Source: JADHUC01 sp964617665 (GTDB taxonomy: Bacteria; Planctomycetota; Planctomycetia; Pirellulales; Pirellulaceae). Taken from it: DNA of 42,440 nucleotides. The translations under genes and the position numbers were made by a program. The notes below the pieces were generated by a model that saw only the letters and a list, made by a program, of their open reading frames with translations, did not search any database and had not been told where the DNA came from. Where the stretch lies: positions 1 through 42,440 of the forward strand of contig CAZUAH010000056.1 of NCBI GenBank assembly GCA_964617665.1, written 5' to 3'. Shown piece by piece: positions 34,333 through 42,440 of this stretch; the first letter of the stretch is position 1, and each line of letters begins with the position of its first letter.

Positions 34333-34749
34333 CTACTCGCCAATCACGGTCACCACGATTTCTCGACGGCGCGCCTTGACGTCACAATCCAAATGGAAGA
34401 TCTGTTGCCACGTTCCCAGTACTGGTCGTCCGTCGGCAACGGGCACGGAAAGGGCGGGGCCCATCGTGGTCGCTTGCAGGTGCGAATGCCCATTGCCATC
34501 GTGCCAAGCTTGTTCGTGACCATAGTCGCGGCTGGGCGGCATGAGCCGATCGAGGATCTCTGGCAGGTCGCGTTTCAGGCCGGGTTCAAATTCAATTGTC
34601 CCCACGGTGGCCGTACTGCCAACATTGAACACGTGCACGATCCCCGCTTGAATTCCGCTGCGGCCGACGATCTCGGACACCTCGCCGGTGATATCATTCA
34701 TATCCCCGTGTCCGCGTGTCTCAACGGTGAAGCGATCTTGATGGACCAT
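34333..34749 (-). CDS. YjbQ-family protein (UPF0047)
   Basis: This is a 138-residue cytoplasmic protein of the YjbQ family. Family blocks are ITGEVSEIVGRSGIQAGIVH, the FNVGSTATVGTIEFEPGL block, the HDGNGHSHLQATTMGPALSV metal-binding His cluster, and GTWQQIFHLDCD. Members show weak thiamine-phosphate synthase activity in vitro, and the biological role is unsettled. The start is preceded by GAGAGAG. It lies 138 bases downstream of aroB on the same strand and may share its transcript. Confidence 0.92.
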   Translation of the reverse strand: MVHQDRFTVETRGHGDMNDITGEVSEIVGRSGIQAGIVHVFNVGSTATVGTIEFEPGLKRDLPEILDRLMPPSRDYGHEQAWHDGNGHSHLQATTMGPALSVPVADGRPVLGTWQQIFHLDCDVKARRREIVVTVIGE

Positions 34750-34886
34750 AGCAACTCTCTCTTCTTCGAATACAGATTCTTCTTTCGCGTCTTGCCAGTT
34801 ACGTCTTCTTGGGAGGTCAAGTCTAATGTGAACCGATACTCAAGCCGTCGCGTTGCCTTCCAGTCGCCCGACAAGCCGTAACGCGG

Positions 34887-35972
34887 CTACCCCAATGCTG
34901 CTTGAACGTCTTCTTCCGGCACATCCGATACCAACTCCACGTGTCCCATCCTGGTAGGCAGCACGAATCGCAACCGCCCGTGTGCCACTTTCTTATCGCG
35001 TTGCATGGCGTCCACCAAAACGCCACGGTCCAGGTCGGGCATGTCCACAGGCAAGCCCAGGGCCGACAGCAGTTCGTGCTGGCGCCGCGTCAATTCACTG
35101 TCTACGCGTCCAAGCCTTTCCGCAAGACGCGAGGCACATAGCATACCGATCGACACGGCTTCCCCATGCAAATACTGACCGTAGCCCGCCTCAGCTTCGA
35201 TCGCATGGCCGAATGTGTGTCCGTAGTTTAGGACGGCTCGCAGGCCCGTTGTTTCGCGTTCGTCATTTTCCACCACGTCCGCCTTCAACTGACACGAGCG
35301 AGCGATGATATACCGCAACACATCCGCCTGCCGTTCGTTCAGACCGTCGACGTGCTGTTCCAAATAATCGAAGAACTCGGCGTCCAGAATCACGCCATAC
35401 TTGACCACCTCGGCCAAGCCAGATCGATATTCTCGAACGGGCAATGTGTTCAGCACGTCGGTGTCGATTAACACTCCAAGTGGCTGCCAGAACGCGCCGA
35501 CCATGTTCTTCGCGCCAGGAAGATTGACTCCCACTTTCCCGCCCACACTGCTGTCCACCTGCGCGAGAAGCGTTGTCGGAATCTGCACGAACGAAACACC
35601 TCGCGCGAACGTTGCTGCGATGAATCCAGCCAAGTCGCCTACAACGCCACCCCCGGCTGCAACGATCACCGATTTGCGGTCCGCACCATGCTCGAGGATT
35701 TGCTGCCAGAGCTGGTTCGCCATGTCAACTGATTTGCTGGCCTCGCCCGCCTCGACAACGATCAAATCCACTTCAGCGCCGGTTTCGGCCAAGCTCTCAG
35801 CGCACTTCGTTCCGTGCAGATCTTCCACATTTGTGTCTGTGATCACCACTGCGTGGGTCAATTCGGTCAAACCACGGACGCGTGAACCCGCATCGACCAG
35901 ATTGCCCGAGCCGATCTCGATATCATAACTGCGCTCGCTGAGATTGACGTGAACGGTAATCTTGTCTGACAC
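34887..35972 (-). CDS. aroB: 3-Dehydroquinate synthase
   Basis: This is the second enzyme of the shikimate pathway, cyclising DAHP to 3-dehydroquinate with NAD and a divalent metal. The blocks are clear: VIVAAGGGVVGDLAGFIAAT, FVQIPTTLLAQVDSSVGGKV, YRSGLAEVVKYGVILDAEFF and LNYGHTFGHAIEAEAG with metal-binding His residues. The frame is open far upstream, but that part looks non-coding. A GTG at 35972 preceded by CGGAGGT at a nine-base distance gives 361 residues, the normal length, so I place the start there. yjbQ lies downstream. Confidence 0.95.
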   Translation of the reverse strand: MSDKITVHVNLSERSYDIEIGSGNLVDAGSRVRGLTELTHAVVITDTNVEDLHGTKCAESLAETGAEVDLIVVEAGEASKSVDMANQLWQQILEHGADRKSVIVAAGGGVVGDLAGFIAATFARGVSFVQIPTTLLAQVDSSVGGKVGVNLPGAKNMVGAFWQPLGVLIDTDVLNTLPVREYRSGLAEVVKYGVILDAEFFDYLEQHVDGLNERQADVLRYIIARSCQLKADVVENDERETTGLRAVLNYGHTFGHAIEAEAGYGQYLHGEAVSIGMLCASRLAERLGRVDSELTRRQHELLSALGLPVDMPDLDRGVLVDAMQRDKKVAHGRLRFVLPTRMGHVELVSDVPEEDVQAALG

Positions 35973-36258
35973 AATCTGATACCTCCGCAGACGGGGATCT
36001 CGGGAATTGGCTCCTCCTGTTATAAACTCAGGCTCCTTGGCGACGTAGGACACGCCTCGAAAAAGTCCTGGGATTCTGGCTCGAACGCTCGCATCCGCTT
36101 GGATATTGGTTATCATATTGGCGAGGTAACCGGACATCTTGCCCCGTTTACCTCCGAGCCGACATGGGCAGGTTGAGTGTGACGGCCTTTCCTGCTCGAT
36201 AGTCGCTTCGAGAAGACCCGCCGTTTTCTGTCCCCAACAAGCGAATAGGAGTTGTCGA

Positions 36259-38193
36259 ATGAGTCGTAGCTCGCTTACCACCGTCGCCCCTGTCAAAATC
36301 ATTTCGCTGCTAGTCGTTTGCGCTGTGATTGTGCTGCCGACCAGTTTGCACGCCGCCCAGTACCTTGGGCCGATCGACGTGCTGGCCTCGCCCGACGGCA
36401 AGAGCCTGTATGTCGTCGAAGAGGACGCGCAGAAGATCGACATACTCGATCTTGCGGCCGAGAAGGTCACTCGCAGTATCGCGTGCCCATCGGCGCCTAC
36501 GGGCATTGCTGTCAGCTCTGACGGCGCAAAGCTGTTCATCACTTGCGCAGGTCCCGAGGGCGTGGTACTCGTCGCCGATCCCGCGTCAGGTCAGATTTCG
36601 GCCACGATTCCTGTCGGCCACACGCCGTGTGGTCCATCACTGGCTCCGGACGGAAAGCGGTTGTACGTCTGTAATCGCTTCAACGACGACGTTTCGGTGA
36701 TCGATCTGGGAGCGATGAAAGAGACGGCACGAGTGAAGGCCATTCGCGAACCGATCGATACAGCCGTTACGCCTGATAGCAAAGTGGTGTTCGTCACGAA
36801 TCTGTTGCCTGTCGATCCATCGGATTCTTACGATGTGGCCTCAGAAGTCACCGTGATCGATGCAGCAACTCTGAAGACGTCGAACATCCGCCTGCCTAAC
36901 GGCAGTTCGAGCGTACACGAAGTGTGCGTTTCCCCGGATGGGAAGTATGCCTACGTGGCGCACATCCTTTCACGCTACCAGATGCCCACGACGCAATTGG
37001 AGCGTGGCTGGATGAACACGAACGCCATGACGATCATCGACGTAGCTTCCAAGAGCCGCATCAACACCGTGTTACTGGACGACATTGACCTCGGAGCAGC
37101 GAACCCCTGGGCCGTTTCCACGACAGCGGATGGGAAGAAGATTCTCGTAACCCACGCCGGCACGCACGAGGTTAGTGAGATCGATGCCGAAGGCCTTCAA
37201 GCAAAGCTGGAGAGCATCCCGAAAACCATGGAAGAGGCGAAGGCCACCGGTCGTTACGATGGCCGCGGAACCTACTCGTCCATCACGGTGGACGACGTTC
37301 CGAACGATCTGGCCTTTCTGGTCGATCTCCGACGACGAATCCAGTTGCGCCGCGGCGGACCGTGGGGCATGCTGAACGATCCTGGTCCGTTCATCAACGG
37401 GCCGCGTGGGATGGACGTGATCGGAACCAAGATCTACGTGGCCATCTACTTCTGCGATCTCGTGGCGGTTGTTGATTTGGAGGACAAGTCGTACTACCCG
37501 GTCAAAGCGATTCGTCTGGGGCCAGAGCCGCAAATGAGTGTCGAACGTCGGGGCAAGATGCATTTCCACGACGCTGACCTGTGCTTCCAGCACTGGCAGA
37601 GCTGTGCCAGTTGCCATCCCGGCGAAGCCCGTGTGGACGGCCTGAATTGGGACCTGTTGAACGACGGACTGGGGACTCCCAAGAACGTGAAGAGCATGCT
37701 GCTGGCCCACAAGACGCCGCCCGCAATGAGCACTGCCGTACGTGATACCGGTGAAGCCGCCGTACGGGCCGGTATTCGCCACATCCAGTTCGCGGTTCGC
37801 CCCGAAGAGGATGCCGTCGCGATCGACGAGTATCTGAAGGCGCTTCAGCCGGTGCCCAGCCCATATTTGGTTGACGGCAAGTTGAGCGAGGCGGCCGAAC
37901 GCGGCAAGAAGATCTTCAGCCGAGTGGGATGCGCAACCTGCCATCCTGAACCGCTTTACACGGACATGAAGCTGCATGACGTCAATTCCCGAGGCAAGTA
38001 CGATCGTCGTGACGACTTCGACACACCTACCTTGATCGAGGTTTGGCGGACCGGACCGTGGCTGCACGACGGCAGCGTCACCACGATGAAAGACCTGTTT
38101 GGTGAAGCCAAGCACGGCAGCACGGCCGGTGACGTGGATGGCCTGTCGGAGCAAGAAGTGAACGATCTAGCAGAGTATGTGCTGTCGTTGTAG
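36259..38193 (+). CDS. YVTN beta-propeller fused to di-heme cytochrome c domain
   Basis: This is a 644-residue exported protein. The signal peptide is about residues 12-34 (IISLLVVCAVIVLPTSLHAA). The N-terminal part carries propeller repeats such as IDVLASPDGKSLYVVEEDAQ, GIAVSSDGAKLFITC and PSLAPDGKRLYVCNRFNDD. The C-terminal part has two c-type heme sites, CASCH (about 449-453) and CATCH (about 558-562), in a cytochrome c peroxidase-like layout (WLHDGSVTTMKDLFGEA). It is probably a periplasmic electron-transfer or peroxidase/oxidase protein; the substrate is unknown. The ATG at 36259 follows AGGAG. It is divergent from aroB, with 286 bases between starts. Confidence 0.85.
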   Translation: MSRSSLTTVAPVKIISLLVVCAVIVLPTSLHAAQYLGPIDVLASPDGKSLYVVEEDAQKIDILDLAAEKVTRSIACPSAPTGIAVSSDGAKLFITCAGPEGVVLVADPASGQISATIPVGHTPCGPSLAPDGKRLYVCNRFNDDVSVIDLGAMKETARVKAIREPIDTAVTPDSKVVFVTNLLPVDPSDSYDVASEVTVIDAATLKTSNIRLPNGSSSVHEVCVSPDGKYAYVAHILSRYQMPTTQLERGWMNTNAMTIIDVASKSRINTVLLDDIDLGAANPWAVSTTADGKKILVTHAGTHEVSEIDAEGLQAKLESIPKTMEEAKATGRYDGRGTYSSITVDDVPNDLAFLVDLRRRIQLRRGGPWGMLNDPGPFINGPRGMDVIGTKIYVAIYFCDLVAVVDLEDKSYYPVKAIRLGPEPQMSVERRGKMHFHDADLCFQHWQSCASCHPGEARVDGLNWDLLNDGLGTPKNVKSMLLAHKTPPAMSTAVRDTGEAAVRAGIRHIQFAVRPEEDAVAIDEYLKALQPVPSPYLVDGKLSEAAERGKKIFSRVGCATCHPEPLYTDMKLHDVNSRGKYDRRDDFDTPTLIEVWRTGPWLHDGSVTTMKDLFGEAKHGSTAGDVDGLSEQEVNDLAEYVLSL

Positions 38194-38203
38194 TTGAATC
38201 TAG

Positions 38204-38224
38204 GAGCGAAGCGACGCTTCGCTC
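38204..38224. repeat. Short hairpin GAGCGAAGC-GAC-GCTTCGCTC
   Basis: This is a perfect nine-base inverted repeat with a three-base loop, 10 bases after the cytochrome stop. There is no T-run. It may be a mini-palindrome repeat of the kind scattered through this window, or stabilise the 3' end of the mRNA. Confidence 0.6.
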
Positions 38225-38249
38225 AGTCATATGCCTGATGGGCAACACA

Positions 38250-38280
38250 GCCCGGCTGCCGCAGCAGTCGGGCCTTTTTT
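38250..38280 (+). terminator. Rho-independent terminator after the YVTN-cytochrome gene
   Basis: GCCCGGCTGC pairs with GCAGTCGGGC (one G-U pair) and is followed by CTTTTTT ending at 38280. It is a textbook intrinsic terminator 57 bases after the stop. Confidence 0.92.
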
Positions 38281-38429
38281 CGTGCGATTCCCGTGCCGCG
38301 TCCTGCATCCCGCAACCCGTGTCAGCCCCGCCCACGCCATGGACCTTTGCGTGCTGGCGACAGACTGGCATATAATCACCGGTTGGGGATGGGTACGTCT
38401 GGCTTCTCTGATCAGTGAGGTAACGTCCA

Positions 38430-39374
38430 ATGAAACGATTCGCCTTCTTTCTGTGCCTGACTTTGCTTTTCGGTTGTTCCGAAACGGAGCCCGTTTCGGA
38501 GCCCAATGTCGACGCCAATACCCCCGAGACGACCGCCAGTGATAATGAGGAAAAGACCGAATCGGACGCGTCTCCTGTTTTGTGGGAGGTGTCCGAGGGG
38601 CTACAAGCTCCTGAGAGCGTCTACTTCGACGCGGATTCCGGCTTTCTGTTTGTGTCGCAAGTTGGCGGCGGTGGAGCGACCGGCAAGGACAGCGACGGGC
38701 GCATCGCAAAGCTGTCCATCGACGGCGAGGTGATCGACGGCAAGTGGATTAAGGATCTGCACGCTCCGAAGGGCCTCCGCAGCCACGGCGGGCGGTTGTG
38801 GGTCAGTGACATCGATCGGATTGTGGGCATCGACATCGAAAAGGGCGAAATCGCCGAAACCGTCGACATCGACGGAGCGGAGTTCCTGAACGACGTGGCC
38901 TGCGATGCCGACGGTGCGGTGTACGTGTCCGATATGACTACCGACAAGATTCACCGATACAAGGACGGTGAGATCACAGTGTTTGCCGAAGAAGTCGATC
39001 TGGAGAACCCAAACGGTCTACTGGTCGATGGAGACCGGCTGATCGTTGCTGCTTGGGGAAAAGACGACAAGGAGGAGAACCGCGGCAGGTTGTTTTCGCT
39101 GGACCTGAAAACGGGAGCCAAGACTGTCATTACCGAGCAACCAACCGGCAACCTGGATGGCGTCGAATTGGATGGCAAAGGAGGCTACATCGTCACGGAC
39201 TGGATGGAAGGCAAAGTACTGCGAATCGCGGGTGACGGGGAAACCAAGACTGTCATGGAACTCGAACAAGGAACCGCCGATCACGCGTTCTTCGCCGACA
39301 AGAACATTCTGATCCTGCCACGCATGTCAGAGAACAAGATCACCGCTTACGACCTGAACAAACTGGCCGAATGA
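38430..39374 (+). CDS. SMP-30/NHL-like beta-propeller lipoprotein
   Basis: This is a 314-residue predicted lipoprotein. MKRFAFFLCLTLLFGC gives the lipobox Cys at residue 16. An acidic Thr/Glu/Asp-rich linker (about 17-48) follows. The rest is a six-bladed propeller of the SMP-30/gluconolactonase type: GLQAPESVYFDADSGFLFVS, HAPKGLRSHGGRLWVSDID, FLNDVACDADGAVYVSDMTT, NPNGLLVDGDRLIVAAWG and NLDGVELDGKGGYIVTDW. These proteins are lactonases or binding proteins; activity here is unproven. GTGAGG lies ten bases before the ATG. The strong terminator upstream separates it from the cytochrome gene. Confidence 0.85.
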   Translation: MKRFAFFLCLTLLFGCSETEPVSEPNVDANTPETTASDNEEKTESDASPVLWEVSEGLQAPESVYFDADSGFLFVSQVGGGGATGKDSDGRIAKLSIDGEVIDGKWIKDLHAPKGLRSHGGRLWVSDIDRIVGIDIEKGEIAETVDIDGAEFLNDVACDADGAVYVSDMTTDKIHRYKDGEITVFAEEVDLENPNGLLVDGDRLIVAAWGKDDKEENRGRLFSLDLKTGAKTVITEQPTGNLDGVELDGKGGYIVTDWMEGKVLRIAGDGETKTVMELEQGTADHAFFADKNILILPRMSENKITAYDLNKLAE

Positions 39375-39435
39375 GAGCCGCAGTGCGAGGCCACATCGTC
39401 ACCCGAAATCAGTAAGCTTCCTCGCTCGATCGGCC

Positions 39436-39459
39436 GGGGCGGACTTGGGAGTCCGCCCC
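39436..39459. terminator. Strong hairpin between convergent genes
   Basis: GGGGCGGACT (39436-39445) pairs perfectly with AGTCCGCCCC (39450-39459) around a four-base loop. No T-run follows on either strand. It lies between the stops of the lipoprotein and DUF4139 genes and could stop both transcripts or be another dispersed palindrome. Confidence 0.55.
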
Positions 39460-39485
39460 ACAGATTGCTGGTATCGCGGTTTCGA

Positions 39486-40739
39486 CTATTGATAGCGTCG
39501 GTTCTTCCGCAGGATCGTTACGTACAAGTCGTACTTCTTGTCTACGGTCGTCGGCGGGAGCTTCATCTCGAATTCGACGTTGTTCACGTCGATTCGCTTG
39601 ATGTCGAACATTTCGCCGTGAGGGATCTCCTTTTCGACCTGTTCGTTTCGCTCGCCCTCTAACTCCTTCAACACGACCTTTTCGATGATCCATTCGCCGT
39701 CCACGTGCTCTTTGATGGTCAGCGGCACGGTGATCGGATCGCCTTTCGCGGTCTTGAAGTTCTGCAGGCGATAGCGGAATCGAGATCGCTCGTTGCGGAA
39801 CTTGGGTTCGGTCGTCGCCTTCTTGCCGTCGATTGTGAAACGTGGGCAGGTCAAGATGTCATGGACCTTCTTCGGTCCTTCTTCCGGCTGCATGGTAAAG
39901 CGTTCGACCTTTACGTCCTGCGCGACGCCCACGTACAGGTCCAGCGGCGCGAACATGGGCGTATACTGCGCCCAATCCTCGCCCAAGAACGCCTGGCTGC
40001 GCACCTCGTCGCCGTCCGACGCGGGCTCTTTGATGAACAAGCGGACCTTGCCATACGGCAAGGGAAATTCGCCCATCTTGTTGTCCTTGTCGTTCGTCAG
40101 GCGGTAGTACATGCGCGTGCGTTTTTGGTCGATGGCCGCATCGAACACGTAACGTTTCTCGATCGGCACCTCGGCGAACTTGGCCGCCAACATTCGCTTT
40201 CGTTCGCCGTTGTTGAAGTAGCGAACCTTGGTCTTGCCCACGCCGGGTTGAACCGTGCATTCGCCGAAGCTTTCGCCGGATGTGTTGGTGACGGTCATGT
40301 AGACCTGCATCAGCAGCTTCTTCTCGTCATTTTCCACGATGCCCTGATAGCTTGGGCCCGCAGCCATGTTGCCGATCAAGTACGAGATGCGAATTACCGC
40401 AGGGCCGGCTTTCTGGGCGCTGACGGTCCAGTACAGGGCGTTCTCGTTCGGCGGATAGTTCGTGTTCAGCACGTTCACTTCGCCGTCTGCATTGATGACG
40501 CGGAAGACGATCGAGTCCTTGTCGATGTTGATGTTGGCCCACGAGAAGTCGACCTGGTTGCGCCCTCCCTGGAGGTTGACGGTGCGTTCCTCTTCGACCA
40601 GCGTGAAGCGACCGTTCTGGATGTCGATGCGCACCGTGTCTCGTTCCGGCAAGGTGGTCAGCTTGATCCGTGCCTGAGCGGTGCTGGTCAGGACAATCAA
40701 CAGTGCTGCGGTCAAGGACAAAACAACTTTCGATTTCAT
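39486..40739 (-). CDS. DUF4139-like secreted protein (downstream paralogue)
   Basis: This is a 417-residue exported protein. The signal peptide spans about residues 1-23 (KVVLSLTAALLIVLTSTAQA). The N-terminal part resembles the gene upstream: TVNLQGGRNQVDFSWANINI here matches KKGINRIQFSWANTLIDPTS there. DUF4139 proteins are beta-rich and mostly uncharacterised. The start at 40739 is chosen because AAAGGAG lies seven bases upstream; longer frames overlap the upstream gene's end. The last residues KYDLYVTILRKNRRYQ are basic. It follows its paralogue by 74 bases on the same strand. Confidence 0.82.
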   Translation of the reverse strand: MKSKVVLSLTAALLIVLTSTAQARIKLTTLPERDTVRIDIQNGRFTLVEEERTVNLQGGRNQVDFSWANINIDKDSIVFRVINADGEVNVLNTNYPPNENALYWTVSAQKAGPAVIRISYLIGNMAAGPSYQGIVENDEKKLLMQVYMTVTNTSGESFGECTVQPGVGKTKVRYFNNGERKRMLAAKFAEVPIEKRYVFDAAIDQKRTRMYYRLTNDKDNKMGEFPLPYGKVRLFIKEPASDGDEVRSQAFLGEDWAQYTPMFAPLDLYVGVAQDVKVERFTMQPEEGPKKVHDILTCPRFTIDGKKATTEPKFRNERSRFRYRLQNFKTAKGDPITVPLTIKEHVDGEWIIEKVVLKELEGERNEQVEKEIPHGEMFDIKRIDVNNVEFEMKLPPTTVDKKYDLYVTILRKNRRYQ

Positions 40740-40813
40740 GGCAATCTCCTTTCTCAGATTGGTCATTGTTCGGTTGCTATGGGCCATCTGGGTTTGGGAA
40801 GTGGTCATTTCTC

Positions 40814-42319
40814 TCATAGTGGTTCTCGCTTCTTTTCCTGGTTCAGTTCCGGTCCGACTTTGCGACGTTTATAGGTTACGGAGTACTCAACAAACCGTTT
40901 CTCACCGGACTCGAGATCCAGGAAATACTTGACGTGGTTCTGGTCGACTCGTTCGACGCGCCCGTCGACATCGTGAAGGTCGACGTAAGCGCCTTCCTCG
41001 TTGCTGTTCCAGTCGTCCGGTTGGCCTTCGCTGCCCCACAGAACCACGTTGGCGTCGAAGCGACGTTCGATTTCCGCCTTAGCAACGACCGGCTTGCCCG
41101 AGACGATCTCCTCTTCATAGAAGAATGTCTCGTCGTAGTCGATCATGTCGTAGTACATGACAAACGTGTCGTCGATACGGCGACGGTACTGGCGAGAGAC
41201 GACGTTTGTGATCTGCTGGTCTTTCTGCCGACGGATGATGGTGATATCGGGATCACGGCCAACGTTCACTTCGATGCGATCACCAATCGGCACGTACTTG
41301 GTAGACGTGCCGCCGACGTAGGCTAGGTCCTTGTTGTGATACTCGGAGTACAGCCGCACCATGCCGTCCGGCAATGGCGAGAGGCCAAGGTTTTCCATGG
41401 CTGGCAGGTCCTTGTCGTTGCCCTCGTCGTCCTTCAATTTCTCGTTCTTCAAGCGGTAGTACTTGGTGAAGAAGTCGCCCTGCTCGCGATCGGTCAGTTT
41501 GTAGATGCACTCCAGCGGCACGTCGGCCACCTTCATCGAAACCAACCGCTTGGGCTCATTCTCCTTGATGTCTTCGCGCCCCTCGATTGTGAACAGAAAA
41601 TACTCCGAGAGACCTTCCTTGATGACTTCTTTGGCTTTCTTTGCATCGTCCGGAGGGGCGGCTGCTCCGCCCGGCATCGCTGCTTTGCCGACCGCTGTGG
41701 AAAAGCGTCTTCGAATGGTCTCCCGCTCTTCCTCGGGACGATCTCCATATGCATAGGCGGCTGGAGCCGGACGCGTGGCCAGGTCGGCGATCTTCTCGAC
41801 CAGGTTGATCGTGCCGACTACCAGACGTGTCTGGGCATTGTCGTACAGTTCACCCGAGTTGTTGAACACACGCACATAACCGGTCAGACGCAACTCTGTT
41901 TCGTCCTGGTTGGCGATGCCCACATAGTCGGCCTTCCACGTGATGCCGCTGGTAAAGTAGCGGATCTCGACGGGAATCTTCCCAGCCATCTCGCTGAGGA
42001 TATTCCACTGCAACGCGTCGTTGCGGCCTGCGGGAAAAGTGGTGTCGATCAAATCCACTTTGTCCACTCGATCCAGAATCCGGAAGTCGATGCTGGTGGG
42101 ATCAATCAGCGTGTTCGCCCAGGAAAACTGGATTCGATTGATCCCTTTCTTTACGGTCAGCAACCGGCGCTCGCGCACCATGGTAATGTCGTCCGAGTTG
42201 TAGATCGTCAGTTGCACGCCTTCGCGCGTCGGGATCGTCACCAAGTCGACATCGGCACGGGCAATTGTCGCCGGAGCAACCATCGCCAAGCCCAGCAATA
42301 CGATCGTGAAATCCTTCAT
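40814..42319 (-). CDS. DUF4139 domain-containing secreted protein (upstream paralogue)
   Basis: This is a 501-residue exported protein. The signal peptide is about residues 1-22 (ending IARA-D). The domain begins VDLVTIPTREGVQLTIYNSD, continues with VRERRLLTVKKGINRIQFSW, and includes GITWKADYVGIANQDETELR, typical of DUF4139. A linker rich in Ala, Pro and charged residues lies near 190-240. The C-terminus is highly charged (RRKVGPELNQEKKREPL). It is the first gene of a two-gene tandem with its shorter paralogue. Function is unknown; an envelope role is plausible. Confidence 0.85.
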   Translation of the reverse strand: MKDFTIVLLGLAMVAPATIARADVDLVTIPTREGVQLTIYNSDDITMVRERRLLTVKKGINRIQFSWANTLIDPTSIDFRILDRVDKVDLIDTTFPAGRNDALQWNILSEMAGKIPVEIRYFTSGITWKADYVGIANQDETELRLTGYVRVFNNSGELYDNAQTRLVVGTINLVEKIADLATRPAPAAYAYGDRPEEERETIRRRFSTAVGKAAMPGGAAAPPDDAKKAKEVIKEGLSEYFLFTIEGREDIKENEPKRLVSMKVADVPLECIYKLTDREQGDFFTKYYRLKNEKLKDDEGNDKDLPAMENLGLSPLPDGMVRLYSEYHNKDLAYVGGTSTKYVPIGDRIEVNVGRDPDITIIRRQKDQQITNVVSRQYRRRIDDTFVMYYDMIDYDETFFYEEEIVSGKPVVAKAEIERRFDANVVLWGSEGQPDDWNSNEEGAYVDLHDVDGRVERVDQNHVKYFLDLESGEKRFVEYSVTYKRRKVGPELNQEKKREPL

Positions 42320-42339
42320 GGTTTACTCATCTCCCACAT

Positions 42340-42385
42340 TGGCCGGAAAAAGGGGACAGGTCCAATTTGCCGGAACGGCCCAAAG
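42340..42385. repeat. Possible half of a GGGGACAGGTCC-type intergenic repeat
   Basis: GGAAAAAGGGGACAGGTCCA and then ATTTGCCGGAACGGCCC resembles one arm of a widespread planctomycete/bacterial intergenic inverted repeat. The expected opposite arm would lie past the window end or be absent, so this is tentative. It sits just upstream of the DUF4139 start. Confidence 0.35.
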
Positions 42386-42440
42386 GGTGTAACAGTTTAG
42401 TTCCCTGACTAGCTTTTACGATTCGACGGCGAGGCGGCGA

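Noticed and set aside
37072..38154. Minus-strand open frame of 360 codons opposite the YVTN-cytochrome gene
   Set aside because: The plus strand has two CxxCH motifs and propeller repeats; the antisense frame has none and no ribosome site.
41336..42400. Plus-strand open frame of 354 codons opposite the DUF4139 gene
   Set aside because: It is antisense to a signal-peptide-bearing gene with a known domain.
1..42440. Selenoprotein with in-frame TGA, prompted by tRNA-Sec
   Set aside because: All major genes end where their families end; no TGA-interrupted homologue was recognised in the window.
1..42440. CRISPR array, prophage or defence system
   Set aside because: No regularly spaced direct repeats, integrase, phage structural genes or known defence genes were seen.

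Overview
The window looks like chromosomal DNA from a planctomycete, probably a Pirellulales-type lineage. The evidence is: a giant secreted protein with an N-terminal LEPR motif and C-terminal dockerin repeats; a DUF1559 (pseudopilin-like) gene; very large PVC-type cytochrome c proteins (heme-binding modules fused to DUF6797, LamG-like or beta-propeller regions); tandem DUF4139 proteins; and palindromic intergenic repeats whose spurious translation reads REGEAPAEP. An lpxK gene, two lipoproteins and an AsmA-like protein indicate a diderm envelope. The sequence is a draft: a 10-base N gap (3228-3237) followed by a poly-C run lies inside a tandem repeat.

Layout. 1-1.2 kb: decayed IS4-type transposase. 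1.2-3.1 kb: galU plus a plant-like glucuronokinase, a likely route to UDP-glucuronate. 3.1-7.1 kb: repeat cluster, glycosyltransferase, then thyA-ettA as a tight pair. 7.1-13.6 kb: a 1324-residue di-heme cytochrome c/LamG protein divergent from a sodium:solute symporter. 13.8-20.5 kb: a DUF1559 protein downstream of a roughly 1930-residue two-catalytic-domain glycoside hydrolase. 20.7-24.7 kb: galK, then divergently a small membrane protein, NAD-type isocitrate dehydrogenase and lpxK. 24.8-26.0 kb: a BON-domain protein with a clear terminator, then a largely gene-free stretch holding a selenocysteine tRNA (anticodon UCA) and a palindromic repeat. 26.0-31.0 kb: a 1191-residue AsmA-like protein divergent from a LarA-like protein. 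31.2-34.1 kb: two small paralogous secreted proteins ending in an Asp-rich DDAS tail, a YiiX-type NlpC/P60-like lipoprotein, and a small secreted protein. 34.3-36.0 kb: yjbQ and aroB. 36.3-39.4 kb: a YVTN-propeller/di-heme cytochrome and a propeller lipoprotein. 39.5-42.3 kb: two tandem DUF4139 paralogues.

Common themes are nucleotide-sugar and envelope chemistry (galU, glucuronokinase, glycosyltransferase, galK, lpxK), secreted polysaccharide attack and uptake (giant hydrolase, symporter), and periplasmic heme proteins. No phage, CRISPR array or defence island was seen. The most notable items are tRNA-Sec, the galU-glucuronokinase pair, the Asp-tail protein family, the giant hydrolase, and the several palindromic repeat families, one of which forms the C-terminus of a coding sequence. 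All domain calls are from reading the sequence; no database search was run.
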